DNA of 25,751 nucleotides, taken from contig CALKVG010000221.1 in assembly GCA_937998045.1 (NCBI GenBank), forward strand, positions 1 through 25,751. The letters are read 5' to 3'. Shown piece after piece: positions 1-8,148 of the stretch. The translations under genes were made by a program, and so were the position numbers. This DNA comes from an uncultured Myxococcales bacterium. GTDB taxonomy: Bacteria > Myxococcota_A > Polyangia > Polyangiales > Polyangiaceae. The notes beneath the pieces were generated by a model, which was given only the letters and a program-made list of their open reading frames with translations, was not told the DNA's origin and made no database searches. Position 1 is the stretch's first letter. Every line of letters starts with the position of its first letter.

Positions 1-1025
1 AGCCAGTGCAGTTCCCGCGCGTTCTTGCCGTGAAGCGCGAAGAAGGCGTCCGAGCCCATCGCGACCTTCACGCCCGTCGCCAGGATTGCCGGAAATCTCC
101 GTTCGAAGGGCACGACGAGCGTGTCGATGAGATGCTGCAGCTCGTCCACGTCGTCCGGCGAGAATCCGAGGTTCTCTGCGTCCTCGACGTAGTAGCGCAG
201 GATGTAGAGCGTCGGCACCAGCGTGATGCCTTTCTGCGCCATCTCGCCGGCCTCCTCGGGTGAGAGCTCCGCCGCGTGCTCGATGGAGTCGACGCCGGCC
301 GCGATCGACCGATCGATGCCCTCAGCGGTGATTGCGTGAACAGCGACCCGGACGCCTCGCGCGTGCGCCTCGCCTGTCGCGGCGGCGAGCTCCGTCCCGG
401 GTAGGAGCGACACGGGGGCGTTCGCACCGCCCGTGGCGAACAACTTGATGACGTCGAAGCCGGCGTCGACGTGCGCGTCGACCGCCGCCTTCGCTGCTGC
501 GGGACTGCCCAGCGGCCCCTGCACGCCGATCTGACTGCCGGCGCACTGCATGCGCGGGCCCGGCGTCGTATCGTCGGCGATGCGCGAGCGTAGCCACAGG
601 TCGACGCCCTCGGCCGCGCCGAGGTCGCGGACGGAGGTGATCCCGGCACGCAACGTGAGTGTCGCGTTGTGGGCGGCTTCCTCGCGACGCTTCTCGATCG
701 AGTCGGTGCCTTGCTCGTGGGCATACGACGCCAAATGCGTGTGGACATCGACGAGGCCCGGCATGCAAAAGCGAGGACGAAGATCGAGCTCGTGCGCGGT
801 CTCCGGAACGACGGCTGCCGGCCCCGAGGCAGACACCCGGTCGGCGTCGAAAACGACACGTCCGTCCGTGAACATTCCTCGCGCCGGATCCCAGACCACC
901 GAGCATCGCACCGACCAGCCGCGCGCCAGGGGGCGGGCGGGCGCCGGGTGTGGGGGTGCCGTGCACGCGATGCCGCCCGCGAGAGCCAAGGCGATGCCTG
1001 CGACCGTGCGCGCCTGGCCCTTCAC
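1..1025 (-). CDS. Metal-dependent amidohydrolase, probable lipoprotein (C-terminus cut by window edge)
   Basis: This is an imidazolonepropionase-like amidohydrolase of the metal-dependent TIM-barrel superfamily; the substrate (peptide-like amide, lactam or ester) cannot be told. All metal-site positions are visible: H95 and H97 (VDVHTHL), candidate carboxylated K194 (VIKLFATGG), H230 (VAVHA), H250 (SIEHA) and D326 (MGSD). 341 codons lie in the window and the rest is off the left edge. The start is the GTG at 1025, because an in-frame TAG lies four codons upstream. Residues 7-20 form a hydrophobic signal segment followed by C21 in GGIAC, a loose lipobox (Gly at -3), so the protein is probably exported and anchored. 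A Pro/Ala-rich linker follows. The GYF-domain gene lies upstream on the same strand with a 98-base gap. The family call is firm; lipoprotein status is inferred. Confidence 0.9.
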   Translation of the reverse strand, partial: MKGQARTVAGIALALAGGIACTAPPHPAPARPLARGWSVRCSVVWDPARGMFTDGRVVFDADRVSASGPAAVVPETAHELDLRPRFCMPGLVDVHTHLASYAHEQGTDSIEKRREEAAHNATLTLRAGITSVRDLGAAEGVDLWLRSRIADDTTPGPRMQCAGSQIGVQGPLGSPAAAKAAVDAHVDAGFDVIKLFATGGANAPVSLLPGTELAAATGEAHARGVRVAVHAITAEGIDRSIAAGVDSIEHAAELSPEEAGEMAQKGITLVPTLYILRYYVEDAENLGFSPDDVDELQHLIDTLVVPFERRFPAILATGVKVAMGSDAFFALHGKNARELHW

Positions 1026-1080
1026 CTCGAGGGTCTATCGAATCGGCCTGCCACGCGCGCGCAAGCCCCCGGAGAACCGC

Positions 1081-1108
1081 GGCCGAGCTTCTGGGGAGCA
1101 ACTCGGCC
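1081..1108 (-). terminator. Weak hairpin after the GYF-domain gene
   Basis: A 7-bp perfect inverted repeat (GGCCGAG at 1081-1087, CTCGGCC at 1102-1108) with a 14-base loop lies 15 bases past the stop of the GYF-domain gene and about 56 bases before the amidohydrolase start. No T-tract follows on the minus strand, so this is at best a weak or factor-assisted terminator. Confidence 0.25.
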
Positions 1109-1123
1109 CGAGGCCGGCATCGA

Positions 1124-1897
1124 TTACGGAATCGTCGCGTTCAGGGGGTCGTACTTGCTACCGCCCGTCGTGAAGCCCTGGACCTTGGACTTCGACGCGG
1201 AGCTATGCACCGAGACGGCCGCCGCCGCATGGCCCTTCGCGTGGGCCCTGGTCTTCGCGTCGTGCTGCTTGTCGGCGGTGGCGAGCCTTTCTCGCTGGTC
1301 CTGCGAGAACCGGTTTGCGACCGAATCGCTTGCGGCGGGCGCCGGCGCGGGGGCGGGCGCCGGATCGGCGGCCGGGGGAGGAGGCGGAGCCGGCGGCGAT
1401 GCAGCCGGCGGCAATGCCGGCGGAGGAGCCACAACGGGTTCCGTGACGACGGCGGCCGCCGCCGAGGGCGACACCTTCGACAGAAGACGGCTGATCGACA
1501 CGACGCCGGCTCGCTGCGCTTCGAACCCGGCGACGCCGACCACGCCGGCGACGAGCGCAACGCCGACCACCCACTTCGCGCGGCTCTTCTTGCGCGGGCG
1601 GAAGGACAGGTCGTCGTCGTCGACTTCGCTCAGGTCGACGCTCACCGGCCGCAGGCTGCTCGGCATGACCGGCATCATCGGCATGACCGGCGCCATCATC
1701 ATTCGCGGCGGGGGCGCCTGCGCTGCGGGCTGATCGAGGCCGGCGAGATCGCCGAGCCTTGCCCATTGCGTGGCTCCAGCTGCGAGCACCATGCTGTTCT
1801 CGTCCACGTGGCCCGCCTGGAAGGCCTCGTCCAGGTCGTCGAGAGATAGAGGCTCGACGTCACCGTCAGGGAGCTTCACGTACCAGAGCCCGCTCAT
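1124..1897 (-). CDS. GYF-domain (DUF4339-like) single-pass membrane protein with Pro/Ala-rich region
   Basis: 257 residues. Residues 1-55 look like a bacterial GYF_2/DUF4339 domain: GLWYVKLPDG near the start, a W in TQWARLGDLAGL near the end. Such domains are thought to bind Pro-rich or hydrophobic peptides. Next come a Met/Pro-rich stretch, an acidic patch, a basic RPRKKSRAKW anchor and one transmembrane helix (about residues 110-130). A long Ala/Pro low-complexity region of the PAPAPAPA type follows, then a short C-terminus rich in Ser, Lys and Gly. The basic patch before the helix suggests a cytoplasmic GYF domain with the Pro-rich part outside. The start is well supported: GGAGGT sits four bases before ATG at 1897. 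The role is unknown; related layouts are common in myxobacteria. Confidence 0.8.
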   Translation of the reverse strand: MSGLWYVKLPDGDVEPLSLDDLDEAFQAGHVDENSMVLAAGATQWARLGDLAGLDQPAAQAPPPRMMMAPVMPMMPVMPSSLRPVSVDLSEVDDDDLSFRPRKKSRAKWVVGVALVAGVVGVAGFEAQRAGVVSISRLLSKVSPSAAAAVVTEPVVAPPPALPPAASPPAPPPPPAADPAPAPAPAPAASDSVANRFSQDQRERLATADKQHDAKTRAHAKGHAAAAVSVHSSASKSKVQGFTTGGSKYDPLNATIP

Positions 1898-1938
1898 CGC
1901 TACCTCCGCTCGAGGGAACTAGGATGGCAAAGGTCGGA

Positions 1939-1961
1939 GCGCTTGGCACCTGAACAAGCGC
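1939..1961. repeat. 7-bp inverted repeat in the divergent GYF/monooxygenase promoter region
   Basis: GCGCTTG (1939-1945) and CAAGCGC (1955-1961) form a perfect dyad with a 9-base centre. It lies in the 162-base gap between two divergently transcribed genes, where an operator for either promoter would be expected. There is no independent evidence for a regulator. Confidence 0.3.
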
Positions 1962-2059
1962 CGAAATCACGCTGGATATCAGTGAGGGCGAATCCGTACA
2001 GTCACGCTGTCCGGCTGCAGTCAAAACGCATAGTGAACCAACCAGAAGAGGAGCCGCCC

Positions 2060-2362
2060 ATGTACGTCGTCTGCGTGACCATCCACGTCGTCCCCGGAAG
2101 CGTCGAGCCGTTCGTGCAAGCGACCCTCGAGAATGCGGACGCGACGCGGCAGGAGCCAGGGTGCGTTCGCTTCGACGTGCTCCGCGCCACGCAGGATGCA
2201 GCCCAGTTCTTGCTGTACGAGGTGTACCGGGGCGAGGCCGATTTTGCCGCCCACCAGACGACCGCACACTACGTCGCGTGGAAGGAGACGGTCGCGCCGA
2301 TGATGGCGTCGCCTCGCGTCGGTGTTCGCCACGTGAGCATCTCGCCGGAGCCGTGGCTCTGA
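2060..2362 (+). CDS. Antibiotic biosynthesis monooxygenase (ABM)-fold protein
   Basis: 100 residues, the typical size of a dimeric alpha+beta-barrel ABM-domain protein. Typical features are the first strand YVVCVTIHVVPG, the helix ending EPGCVRFDVLR, the segment FLLYEVYRGEADFAAH and the later TAHYVAWKE. Members include cofactor-free monooxygenases, LsrG-like isomerases and many proteins of unknown substrate, so no reaction is assigned. The ATG at 2060 is chosen over an upstream in-frame start because AGAGGAG lies just before it and the fold begins there. The iron-dependent dehydrogenase gene starts four bases after the stop, so the two are probably one operon and may act in one catabolic or detoxifying pathway. 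Confidence 0.85.
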   Translation: MYVVCVTIHVVPGSVEPFVQATLENADATRQEPGCVRFDVLRATQDAAQFLLYEVYRGEADFAAHQTTAHYVAWKETVAPMMASPRVGVRHVSISPEPWL

Positions 2363-2366
2363 TCCC

Positions 2367-3569
2367 ATGCGCTTCGTTCTGCGCGCTCCCGCTCACGTGT
2401 CCTTCGGCGCCGGTACCTCGCTCGAGGCGCCGGCGATCGCAGCGCGCTTCGCGCCGCGCGTGATGCTCGTCGTGGGAGGAGCGTCGCTCGAGCGTTCGGG
2501 GACGCTCGAGAGGATCGAGGGGGAACTCGCGCGCGCGGGCGCGACGAGTACGGTGCTACGCGTCGCCGGCGAACCGGACGTGCGCGCCATCGACGACGGC
2601 GCCCGCCTCTCTTGCGAGGCCGGGTGCGGCGTCGTGCTCGCCGTGGGCGGCGGGAGCGTCATCGATGCGGCCAAGGCCGTCGCGGCGCTCGCGACGAACG
2701 GCGGGCGGGCGATCGACTACCTGGAGGACCTCGCGCCCCCGTCCAGCGGGCGGCCGCGCGCGGTCGAGCGGGAGCCGCTCCCGGTGGTCGCGGTGCCGAC
2801 GACGGCCGGCAGCGGGTCCGAGGTGACGCGCAACGCGGTCCTGCGCGTGGCGGAGGCGCGGGTGAAGCGCAGCATCCGCTCGGACCTGATGATTCCGCGC
2901 GTCGCGATCGTCGATCCGGACCTCTCCGCCACCGCCCCGCTCGCGGTCTCGGCGAGCGCCGGCCTCGACGCGTTGACGCACCTCGTCGAAGCCTACGTCT
3001 CACGGAACGCGCAGCCGACGACCGACCTTCTGGCCCTGGAGGGAATCGGCCATGCCGCGCGCGCGCTCCGGCGCCTCGCCGATCGCGCAGCAACGGCCGA
3101 GACGTATGCGGCCATGGCTCTCGCGAGCCTCTGGGGTGGACTTGCGCTCGCGAACGCCGGCCTGGGTGCGGTTCACGGTCTCGTCGCTCCTCTGGGGGGA
3201 CGCTGCGCCGTGCCGCACGGTGCGGGCTGCGGATGCCTTCTCGCCGCCACCCTCCGTACCAACCTGGGCGCTCTCCGCGCCCGGGCGCCCGACAGCCCGG
3301 TGCTCGGGCGGTTTGTACAGGTGGCGACCGCGCTGACCGGCGACGCCGCGGCGAGACCGGACCATGCCGCGGACGCCGTCGACGCGCTGCGCGTCGCCCT
3401 CGGCGTCGGGCCGCTCGCCCGCTACGGCGTCACGGCGTCGGATCTGTCTCCCATCGTCGAGCGTGCTCGCGGGGGCAGCATGCGCACGAACCCGGTCGAG
3501 CTCACCGACGCCGAGCTCGACGCGATCCTCCGCGCCTCGCTGGGGACGGAGCCTACGGGGAGTAGTTGA
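2367..3569 (+). CDS. Iron-containing alcohol dehydrogenase / maleylacetate reductase-like
   Basis: 400 residues, the usual length for group III (iron-dependent) dehydrogenases, which reduce aldehydes or oxo-acids with NAD(P)H. The nucleotide-binding GGGSVIDAAKA is present, as is the PTTAGSGSEVT motif. The four metal ligands can be placed: D201 and H205 (GLDALTHLVEAY), H270 (GAVHGL) and H284 (VPHGAG). The enzyme is therefore probably active, with substrate unknown; maleylacetate reductases belong to the same family. It lies four bases after the ABM-fold gene. Its last 17 bases overlap the end of the convergent lipoprotein gene. Confidence 0.92.
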   Translation: MRFVLRAPAHVSFGAGTSLEAPAIAARFAPRVMLVVGGASLERSGTLERIEGELARAGATSTVLRVAGEPDVRAIDDGARLSCEAGCGVVLAVGGGSVIDAAKAVAALATNGGRAIDYLEDLAPPSSGRPRAVEREPLPVVAVPTTAGSGSEVTRNAVLRVAEARVKRSIRSDLMIPRVAIVDPDLSATAPLAVSASAGLDALTHLVEAYVSRNAQPTTDLLALEGIGHAARALRRLADRAATAETYAAMALASLWGGLALANAGLGAVHGLVAPLGGRCAVPHGAGCGCLLAATLRTNLGALRARAPDSPVLGRFVQVATALTGDAAARPDHAADAVDALRVALGVGPLARYGVTASDLSPIVERARGGSMRTNPVELTDAELDAILRASLGTEPTGSS

Positions 3570-4707
3570 ACACCAGCAGCTGCGCGCCGCGCGTGTCGGT
3601 GAGGTATGCGTTGCCGCTCGCGTCCGCCACCGGGTTGCGAGCCCCCTCGACGCTCGCGCCCGTCGCGACGACGGCGGGCTGCCCCTTGTCGTCGATGCGA
3701 GCGATCGTGAGCTTCGCGGCCTTTCCGCCGGCCGCGTAGAGAAGGCGCTGCGGCTCGAGCCAGTCGATGTTGTCGACGCCGGCACCGGTGTCCAGGGTCG
3801 CCAGCTTCGCGCCCTCGTGCGCGGCGTCGAGAACGAGCACGCGGTCGGTGCAGGCCACGTACAGGAAGCCGCGGCCGACGTCGGCGGCAATCCCCCGCGG
3901 ACCGTCCGCGCCGCAGTCGAGGCTCCATGTGGCCTTCGGCTTGTGCGTCTTCACGTCGACGGCGACGGTCTTGTTCTTGTCCTCGAGGTTCGTGAAAAAC
4001 AGGCCTCGCGTCCCGTCGACGGCGTAGCCCTCAGGGCCGCCCTCGAACTTGATCGTCGTCTTTGCCTTGAGCGTGTCCGGCTTGGAGGCGTCGAGGACCG
4101 CGATCGATTGGGTGTGCGGCGTCGTCACCCATACTTCCTTCGCAGCGCCGACGTATGCGACGCCGTCCGTCCCGCCGGGGACCTTGAGGCACTTGCCCAG
4201 CTTGAGCGTGCTCACGTCCACGGCGCACACCTCGCTCGTGGCGCGGTTGCCGACGTACGCGACGCCGTCGCCGATCGACACGGCGCTCGGCCCCGTCACC
4301 CGCTTCTTGCCCCCCATCTCGCGCTCGCCCGTCTTGAAGCCGTCGACGCGCGAGAATGTGCCCCCGGCGACGTCGAACACGTCGACGCTACCCGTGTCGC
4401 CGACCGGCACCCAGACGCGCGCGTGCCCCGGCTCGTACGCGATGTAGTCCACCGAAACGGGCGCCGTTGCTCCCGGGAGAGGCACCGCCTTGAAGGCAAC
4501 CTGCGCGGGACCGGCAGGTGGCAGCGCCGAGGCGGAGGGAGCCGCGGCGACGGGCGCTGCCGAGGCCGACGTCAACGGGCCCGCGGAGGCCGCAGGCGCT
4601 TCGCTAGTTGTCGGAGGCGGAGGCGGCGGCTGCAGTGGGGGTGGAGTCTCTCCGCCGCAGGCTACGAGCATCGTCGCGGGCAATGTCCAGATCGCGAGGG
4701 CCTTCAT
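3553..4707 (-). CDS. Beta-propeller-like (YVTN-type) lipoprotein
   Basis: 384 residues. Signal peptide with lipobox MLVAC (C17), then a Pro-rich and Ala/Ser/Pro linker to about residue 67, then a repetitive beta-rich domain. The repeats resemble blades of YVTN/SMP-30-type propellers, with phrases such as DGVAYVGNRATSEVCAVD, KEVWVTTPHTQSIAVLD and RGFLYVACTDRVLVLD at about 40-residue spacing. Such proteins are usually extracytoplasmic binding or scaffold proteins, and no catalytic residues are evident. Its start lies 104 bases inside the 3' end of the MMPL transporter gene in another frame, so translation is probably coupled and the two may work together. A GAGAG stretch lies about five bases before ATG. 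Confidence 0.85.
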   Translation of the reverse strand: MKALAIWTLPATMLVACGGETPPPLQPPPPPPTTSEAPAASAGPLTSASAAPVAAAPSASALPPAGPAQVAFKAVPLPGATAPVSVDYIAYEPGHARVWVPVGDTGSVDVFDVAGGTFSRVDGFKTGEREMGGKKRVTGPSAVSIGDGVAYVGNRATSEVCAVDVSTLKLGKCLKVPGGTDGVAYVGAAKEVWVTTPHTQSIAVLDASKPDTLKAKTTIKFEGGPEGYAVDGTRGLFFTNLEDKNKTVAVDVKTHKPKATWSLDCGADGPRGIAADVGRGFLYVACTDRVLVLDAAHEGAKLATLDTGAGVDNIDWLEPQRLLYAAGGKAAKLTIARIDDKGQPAVVATGASVEGARNPVADASGNAYLTDTRGAQLLVFNYSP

Positions 4708-7231
4708 GAGCGCTCTCTCGCACGGATTCGGTGCGTCTGGCGAGGCCTGTCTGTCGCTTGCGCAGGGCGACGAGGAGCGCCGGCAAGGCGACGACCGCAG
4801 CGGTCAGGCACGCGATCTCGCCCAGAACGGCAGTGAGACCGAAGAGATAGAGCGCACGGTTCTTGGCGAGGAGCAGCGACGAGTAGCCGATGATCGTCGT
4901 TAGCGAGCACAGCCCGACGGCGGCGCCGGTCGAACGCACCGCGCCGGTCACGTCGCGCTCGCCGTCCTGCACGTACCGTGTGATCACGTTCACCGCGTAA
5001 TCGACGCCGATGCCGAACGTGATGGGGTACGCGACGAAGTTGCAGAAATTGATCTTGATGCCGAGCAGCATCGTCGCGCCTGCGAGCCAGAGGACGCCGA
5101 CGACCAGCGACCCGATCACGTAGAACGACGGCCTGCGCCCGCGCAGCACCACGAGCACGATGGCGATGACGCCGGCGAACGACGCGAGGCTTGCCAGCGG
5201 CGCGTCGCGGCTGATCGACGCGATGATGTCCTCCGAGAGAGGAATCGAACCCGCCACGCGCGCGCCCGTCGCGCGCAGCTCGTGAACGAACGAGTGGATC
5301 TCCTTCGCGCGCCACAGCGTGTCCGACGGCTTGGGGTAGACGAGCACCGTGCGGCCCATCGAGCCGTCCTTTTCCCGCAGGCCGGCGGTGAACGAGCGGG
5401 GGAGGTCGTCGACATTCAGGGCCGCGAGATCTTCTGGCCCCAGCAGCTTGTCGAGCTTCTCGAGGCGATCGGGTTCGACGAGCGAGCGGATCTTCGGCGT
5501 GAGGGCCTCGCGGATGTCCGCGGCGACCTGGATCTTCGCGTCTTGCCGCGGCGGCAGAACGTCGTCTGCGCCACGCACCGACGCGACCATCGGAGCGAGC
5601 GGCCCCTTGTCCGCCGAGGTCCGGATCGCGCGCTCCGCCGCCGACGCGCCATCCGGCGAGTCGGCGAGGACGACCGTCGGCGTCAGATACCTCCCCAGGA
5701 GGTTGTCGACCTTCCGCCCCCAGTATCCGTCGCCGCTGACCCACGTATCGACGCGCCGCAATTTCGAGAAGTCGTGCTCGAGCTGCGTCGTGACGTCGAA
5801 GCGCGACACCGCGAACGCCGAGCCGGCGGTGAGCGCCAGGGCGACGCCGACGATCGGCGCCGGCCAGCGCTCGACGAGCGCCGCGATCCGCCCCATGACC
5901 CCCAGCCGCGGCGGCTCGGCACGAAGGACGACGGGGTCGTCGTGGTCCACCCACCGGAGAAGAGGCGGCATCAGGACGAACGCCGTCACCCAGGACGCGA
6001 TCATCCCCGCCCCACCGATGTACCCGAACTGCCGGAAGCCGCGGAACTCGGTCAAGAGCAGCGAGGCATACGAAGCGGCCGCCGCGAACGCAGCAGCCAG
6101 CGTGCCGAGGCGCGCGCCCCAGACGCCGACCGCCAGCGCTTCCTCGACCGACGCGCCGCGACGGCGCGCTTCGCGGTAACGCGCGAGGAGGACGATCCCG
6201 ACGTTGATCCCGTTGCCCACGATGATCGAGCCGAGGAACGCCGTGTTCGAGTTGAGCTCCGCCACGTTCGCCGGCGGCAGGGACGCGAGCCCGAAGGCGT
6301 ACACTGTCGCGAGGAGGAGCGGCGGAAGCAGAACGACGATGCTGCGCCACCACCGGAAGTAGAGGACGATGACCGCAACGACGAGCGCGACGACGACGAT
6401 CGACGACACCGAGAGGTCAGCCTCGAGCGCATCGAGCTCCTCGACGGAGATCGCGATGTCGGAGCTGTAGCCCACGCGCATTCCGGGGGCGTAGTTGTCC
6501 AGGTTGGGCTTCTCGCCGGGCATCGTCGGCTTGCCGAGCGCGCGCACGTCCGCCTGCACGCGCTCGAGGAGCGCGCGAGCCTTGTCGGCGCCCGTCGTGA
6601 ACTCGCCGGCTTCGACGAAGAGGAGAGTGATGTGCTGCTTGGCGTCCGAGAAGCGTCCAGACTCGCTCTTCTTGTCGCTGAGCCTCTTGTCGTACTTCTG
6701 TTCGATGTCCGAGAGATCCAGGGGAGGCGGCGGGTCCGAGTCGTCGAGCAGCTCGCCCGACTCCTTCTCGACCTCGAAGTCCCGGCGGGCCTCGATGCGC
6801 CGCAGGACCTCGCGGAGATCCCCTTCGTCCACGTAGAGCGGCGCGTGGTTCTCGACGAGCTTGCGTTCCGCCGCGCTCCCGGTGCGGACCTCGCGGACCC
6901 TGTCGGACGGATACGCCTGGATGCGCGCGGCGAGGTCGTCGAGCAGGCGCTCTCCCGCCGGAAGGTTCTCCGCCGTCCCCGTGTCCACGACGACGCCCAG
7001 GTACTGGAGCCCGGGCAGGCGCTTGCGCATCTCGTCGAGCGCCCGCACGCTCGGCGATTCCCGCGGCAGGAGCTCCTCGAGATCACTCCGCAGGTGCCGG
7101 TAAAGGGAAACCGTGCGCGTCGTCGCCGGAACGGCGACGAGGAGGGCGATGGTCCAGAGCAGCCATCCGTGTCGGAGCGTCCAGGCGACAAAGCCACGCG
7201 TCAGGGGCCCCGGAGCGGAAGAGTGCTGCAT
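4604..7231 (-). CDS. MMPL/RND-superfamily transporter (HpnN-like)
   Basis: 875 residues from ATG at 7231. It has the duplicated RND plan: an N-terminal helix (WLLWTIALLVAV), a large extracytoplasmic region (about residues 45-285) and a five- to six-helix block with NTAFLGSIIVGNGINVGI and ARYREARRRG. A second extracytoplasmic region and a second helix block with FVAYPITFGIGVDYAVNVITRY follow. The closest class is the MMPL/HpnN-like exporters, which move hydrophobic substrates such as hopanoids or lipids; this substrate is unknown. A TTG at 7270 would add 13 residues, but ATG 7231 fits the signal-anchor better. The last 45-50 residues after the final helix are low-complexity, and their DNA also encodes the start of the lipoprotein gene. 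The gene is divergent from the inositol-monophosphatase-family gene. Confidence 0.9.
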   Translation of the reverse strand: MQHSSAPGPLTRGFVAWTLRHGWLLWTIALLVAVPATTRTVSLYRHLRSDLEELLPRESPSVRALDEMRKRLPGLQYLGVVVDTGTAENLPAGERLLDDLAARIQAYPSDRVREVRTGSAAERKLVENHAPLYVDEGDLREVLRRIEARRDFEVEKESGELLDDSDPPPPLDLSDIEQKYDKRLSDKKSESGRFSDAKQHITLLFVEAGEFTTGADKARALLERVQADVRALGKPTMPGEKPNLDNYAPGMRVGYSSDIAISVEELDALEADLSVSSIVVVALVVAVIVLYFRWWRSIVVLLPPLLLATVYAFGLASLPPANVAELNSNTAFLGSIIVGNGINVGIVLLARYREARRRGASVEEALAVGVWGARLGTLAAAFAAAASYASLLLTEFRGFRQFGYIGGAGMIASWVTAFVLMPPLLRWVDHDDPVVLRAEPPRLGVMGRIAALVERWPAPIVGVALALTAGSAFAVSRFDVTTQLEHDFSKLRRVDTWVSGDGYWGRKVDNLLGRYLTPTVVLADSPDGASAAERAIRTSADKGPLAPMVASVRGADDVLPPRQDAKIQVAADIREALTPKIRSLVEPDRLEKLDKLLGPEDLAALNVDDLPRSFTAGLREKDGSMGRTVLVYPKPSDTLWRAKEIHSFVHELRATGARVAGSIPLSEDIIASISRDAPLASLASFAGVIAIVLVVLRGRRPSFYVIGSLVVGVLWLAGATMLLGIKINFCNFVAYPITFGIGVDYAVNVITRYVQDGERDVTGAVRSTGAAVGLCSLTTIIGYSSLLLAKNRALYLFGLTAVLGEIACLTAAVVALPALLVALRKRQTGLARRTESVRESAHEGPRDLDIARDDARSLRRRDSTPTAAAASASDN

Positions 7232-7258
7232 CGACCGGCCAAAGACTAGGCAGAACCG

Positions 7259-7273
7259 GCGTTGCGTCAACGC
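7259..7273. repeat. Short dyad in the divergent transporter/phosphatase region
   Basis: GCGTTG (7259-7264) and CAACGC (7268-7273) form a 6-bp perfect dyad with a 3-base centre, within the 65 bases between two divergent starts. It could be an operator or chance; a stem this short is expected fairly often in GC-rich DNA. Confidence 0.2.
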
Positions 7274-7296
7274 GCGGGGTGGGGCATAAGCCGCCG

Positions 7297-8148
7297 ATGT
7301 TCGACCCCTCGACCGAGCTGGCGACGATGATGGGTGCGGCGCGCAGCGCGGGCGAACGGCTGATGCACTACTTCCGCGGGCGTTCCGAGCTCGAGGTCAA
7401 CCTCAAGGGCCCTGCGGATTTCGTCTCCACCGCGGACCTCGAGTCCGAGCAGACGCTCAAGGGCGCCTTGCTCGGCGCGTACCCCGGCCGTGGGCTCGTC
7501 GGCGAGGAGAGCGCTCCGACGCCAGGCGCTGCCGGTACCGACTCCGACCGGTACATCGTCGATCCGCTCGACGGCACGACCAACTTCGTCCACGGCATTC
7601 CTCATTTCGCCGTATCGATCGCGCTCGAGCGCGGCGGCCGCGTCGTCGCCGGGGTGGTGCTCGACCCCGCGAAGGACGAGACGTTCGTCGCCGAGGAGGG
7701 GCGCGGGGCATGGCTCAACGGGGCCCGCCTCCGCGTCTCGACGGACACGGACTTCTCGCGCGCGCTGATCGCGACCGGCATCCCGCACGCGAGCGCTCCC
7801 GCGCGCCACGCGGCGTACCTTCCCATGCTCGCCGGAGCGATGCGGCGCGCCGCGGGTATCCGCAGGCTCGGGGCGGCCGCGCTCGACCTCGCGTACGTCG
7901 CCGCCGGGCGCTTCGCCGTGCATTTCGAGCTCGGCCTCAAGCCGTGGGACATCGCCGCTGGCGCGCTGATCGTGACGGAGGCCGGCGGGACGGTGAGCGA
8001 CTTCTGGGGGCGGGAGTCGTACCTGGCGTCGGGGAACGTCGTCGCTACGAACGGCCGCCTGCACCCGAAGATGCTTGCGATTCTGCGCCACTCGACGAAG
8101 CGCTCCGCTGCAGCGCGACGACCACGAGGCACGCGCACGCGCAGGTAA
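7297..8148 (+). CDS. Inositol monophosphatase family protein (SuhB-like)
   Basis: 283 residues. The family signatures are complete: metal-binding GEES (residues 69-72), DPLDGTTNF (from D89, with D92) and the C-terminal motif around W217-D218 (KPWDIAAG). Members hydrolyse myo-inositol phosphates, other sugar phosphates or phosphoadenosine phosphate, using Mg2+. The conserved part ends near residue 264; the basic tail after it is encoded by DNA that also carries the end of the opposite-strand flippase gene (104-base convergent overlap). ATG 7297 is preferred over an in-frame GTG at 7279. An inositol-3-phosphate synthase lies close by on the other strand, so free inositol from inositol-3-phosphate is a natural guess, though SuhB-like housekeeping roles are possible. 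Confidence 0.92.
   Translation: MFDPSTELATMMGAARSAGERLMHYFRGRSELEVNLKGPADFVSTADLESEQTLKGALLGAYPGRGLVGEESAPTPGAAGTDSDRYIVDPLDGTTNFVHGIPHFAVSIALERGGRVVAGVVLDPAKDETFVAEEGRGAWLNGARLRVSTDTDFSRALIATGIPHASAPARHAAYLPMLAGAMRRAAGIRRLGAAALDLAYVAAGRFAVHFELGLKPWDIAAGALIVTEAGGTVSDFWGRESYLASGNVVATNGRLHPKMLAILRHSTKRSAAARRPRGTRTRR

Noticed and set aside
1943..1958. Sigma-54-like TTGGCAC promoter upstream of the ABM-fold gene
   Set aside because: The GG to GC spacing is one base too long and the -12 TTGC element is missing.
5282..7249. Plus-strand open frame of over 600 codons opposite the MMPL transporter
   Set aside because: It has no recognisable domain, is dominated by Arg/Asp/Glu, and overlaps a complete transporter on the other strand.
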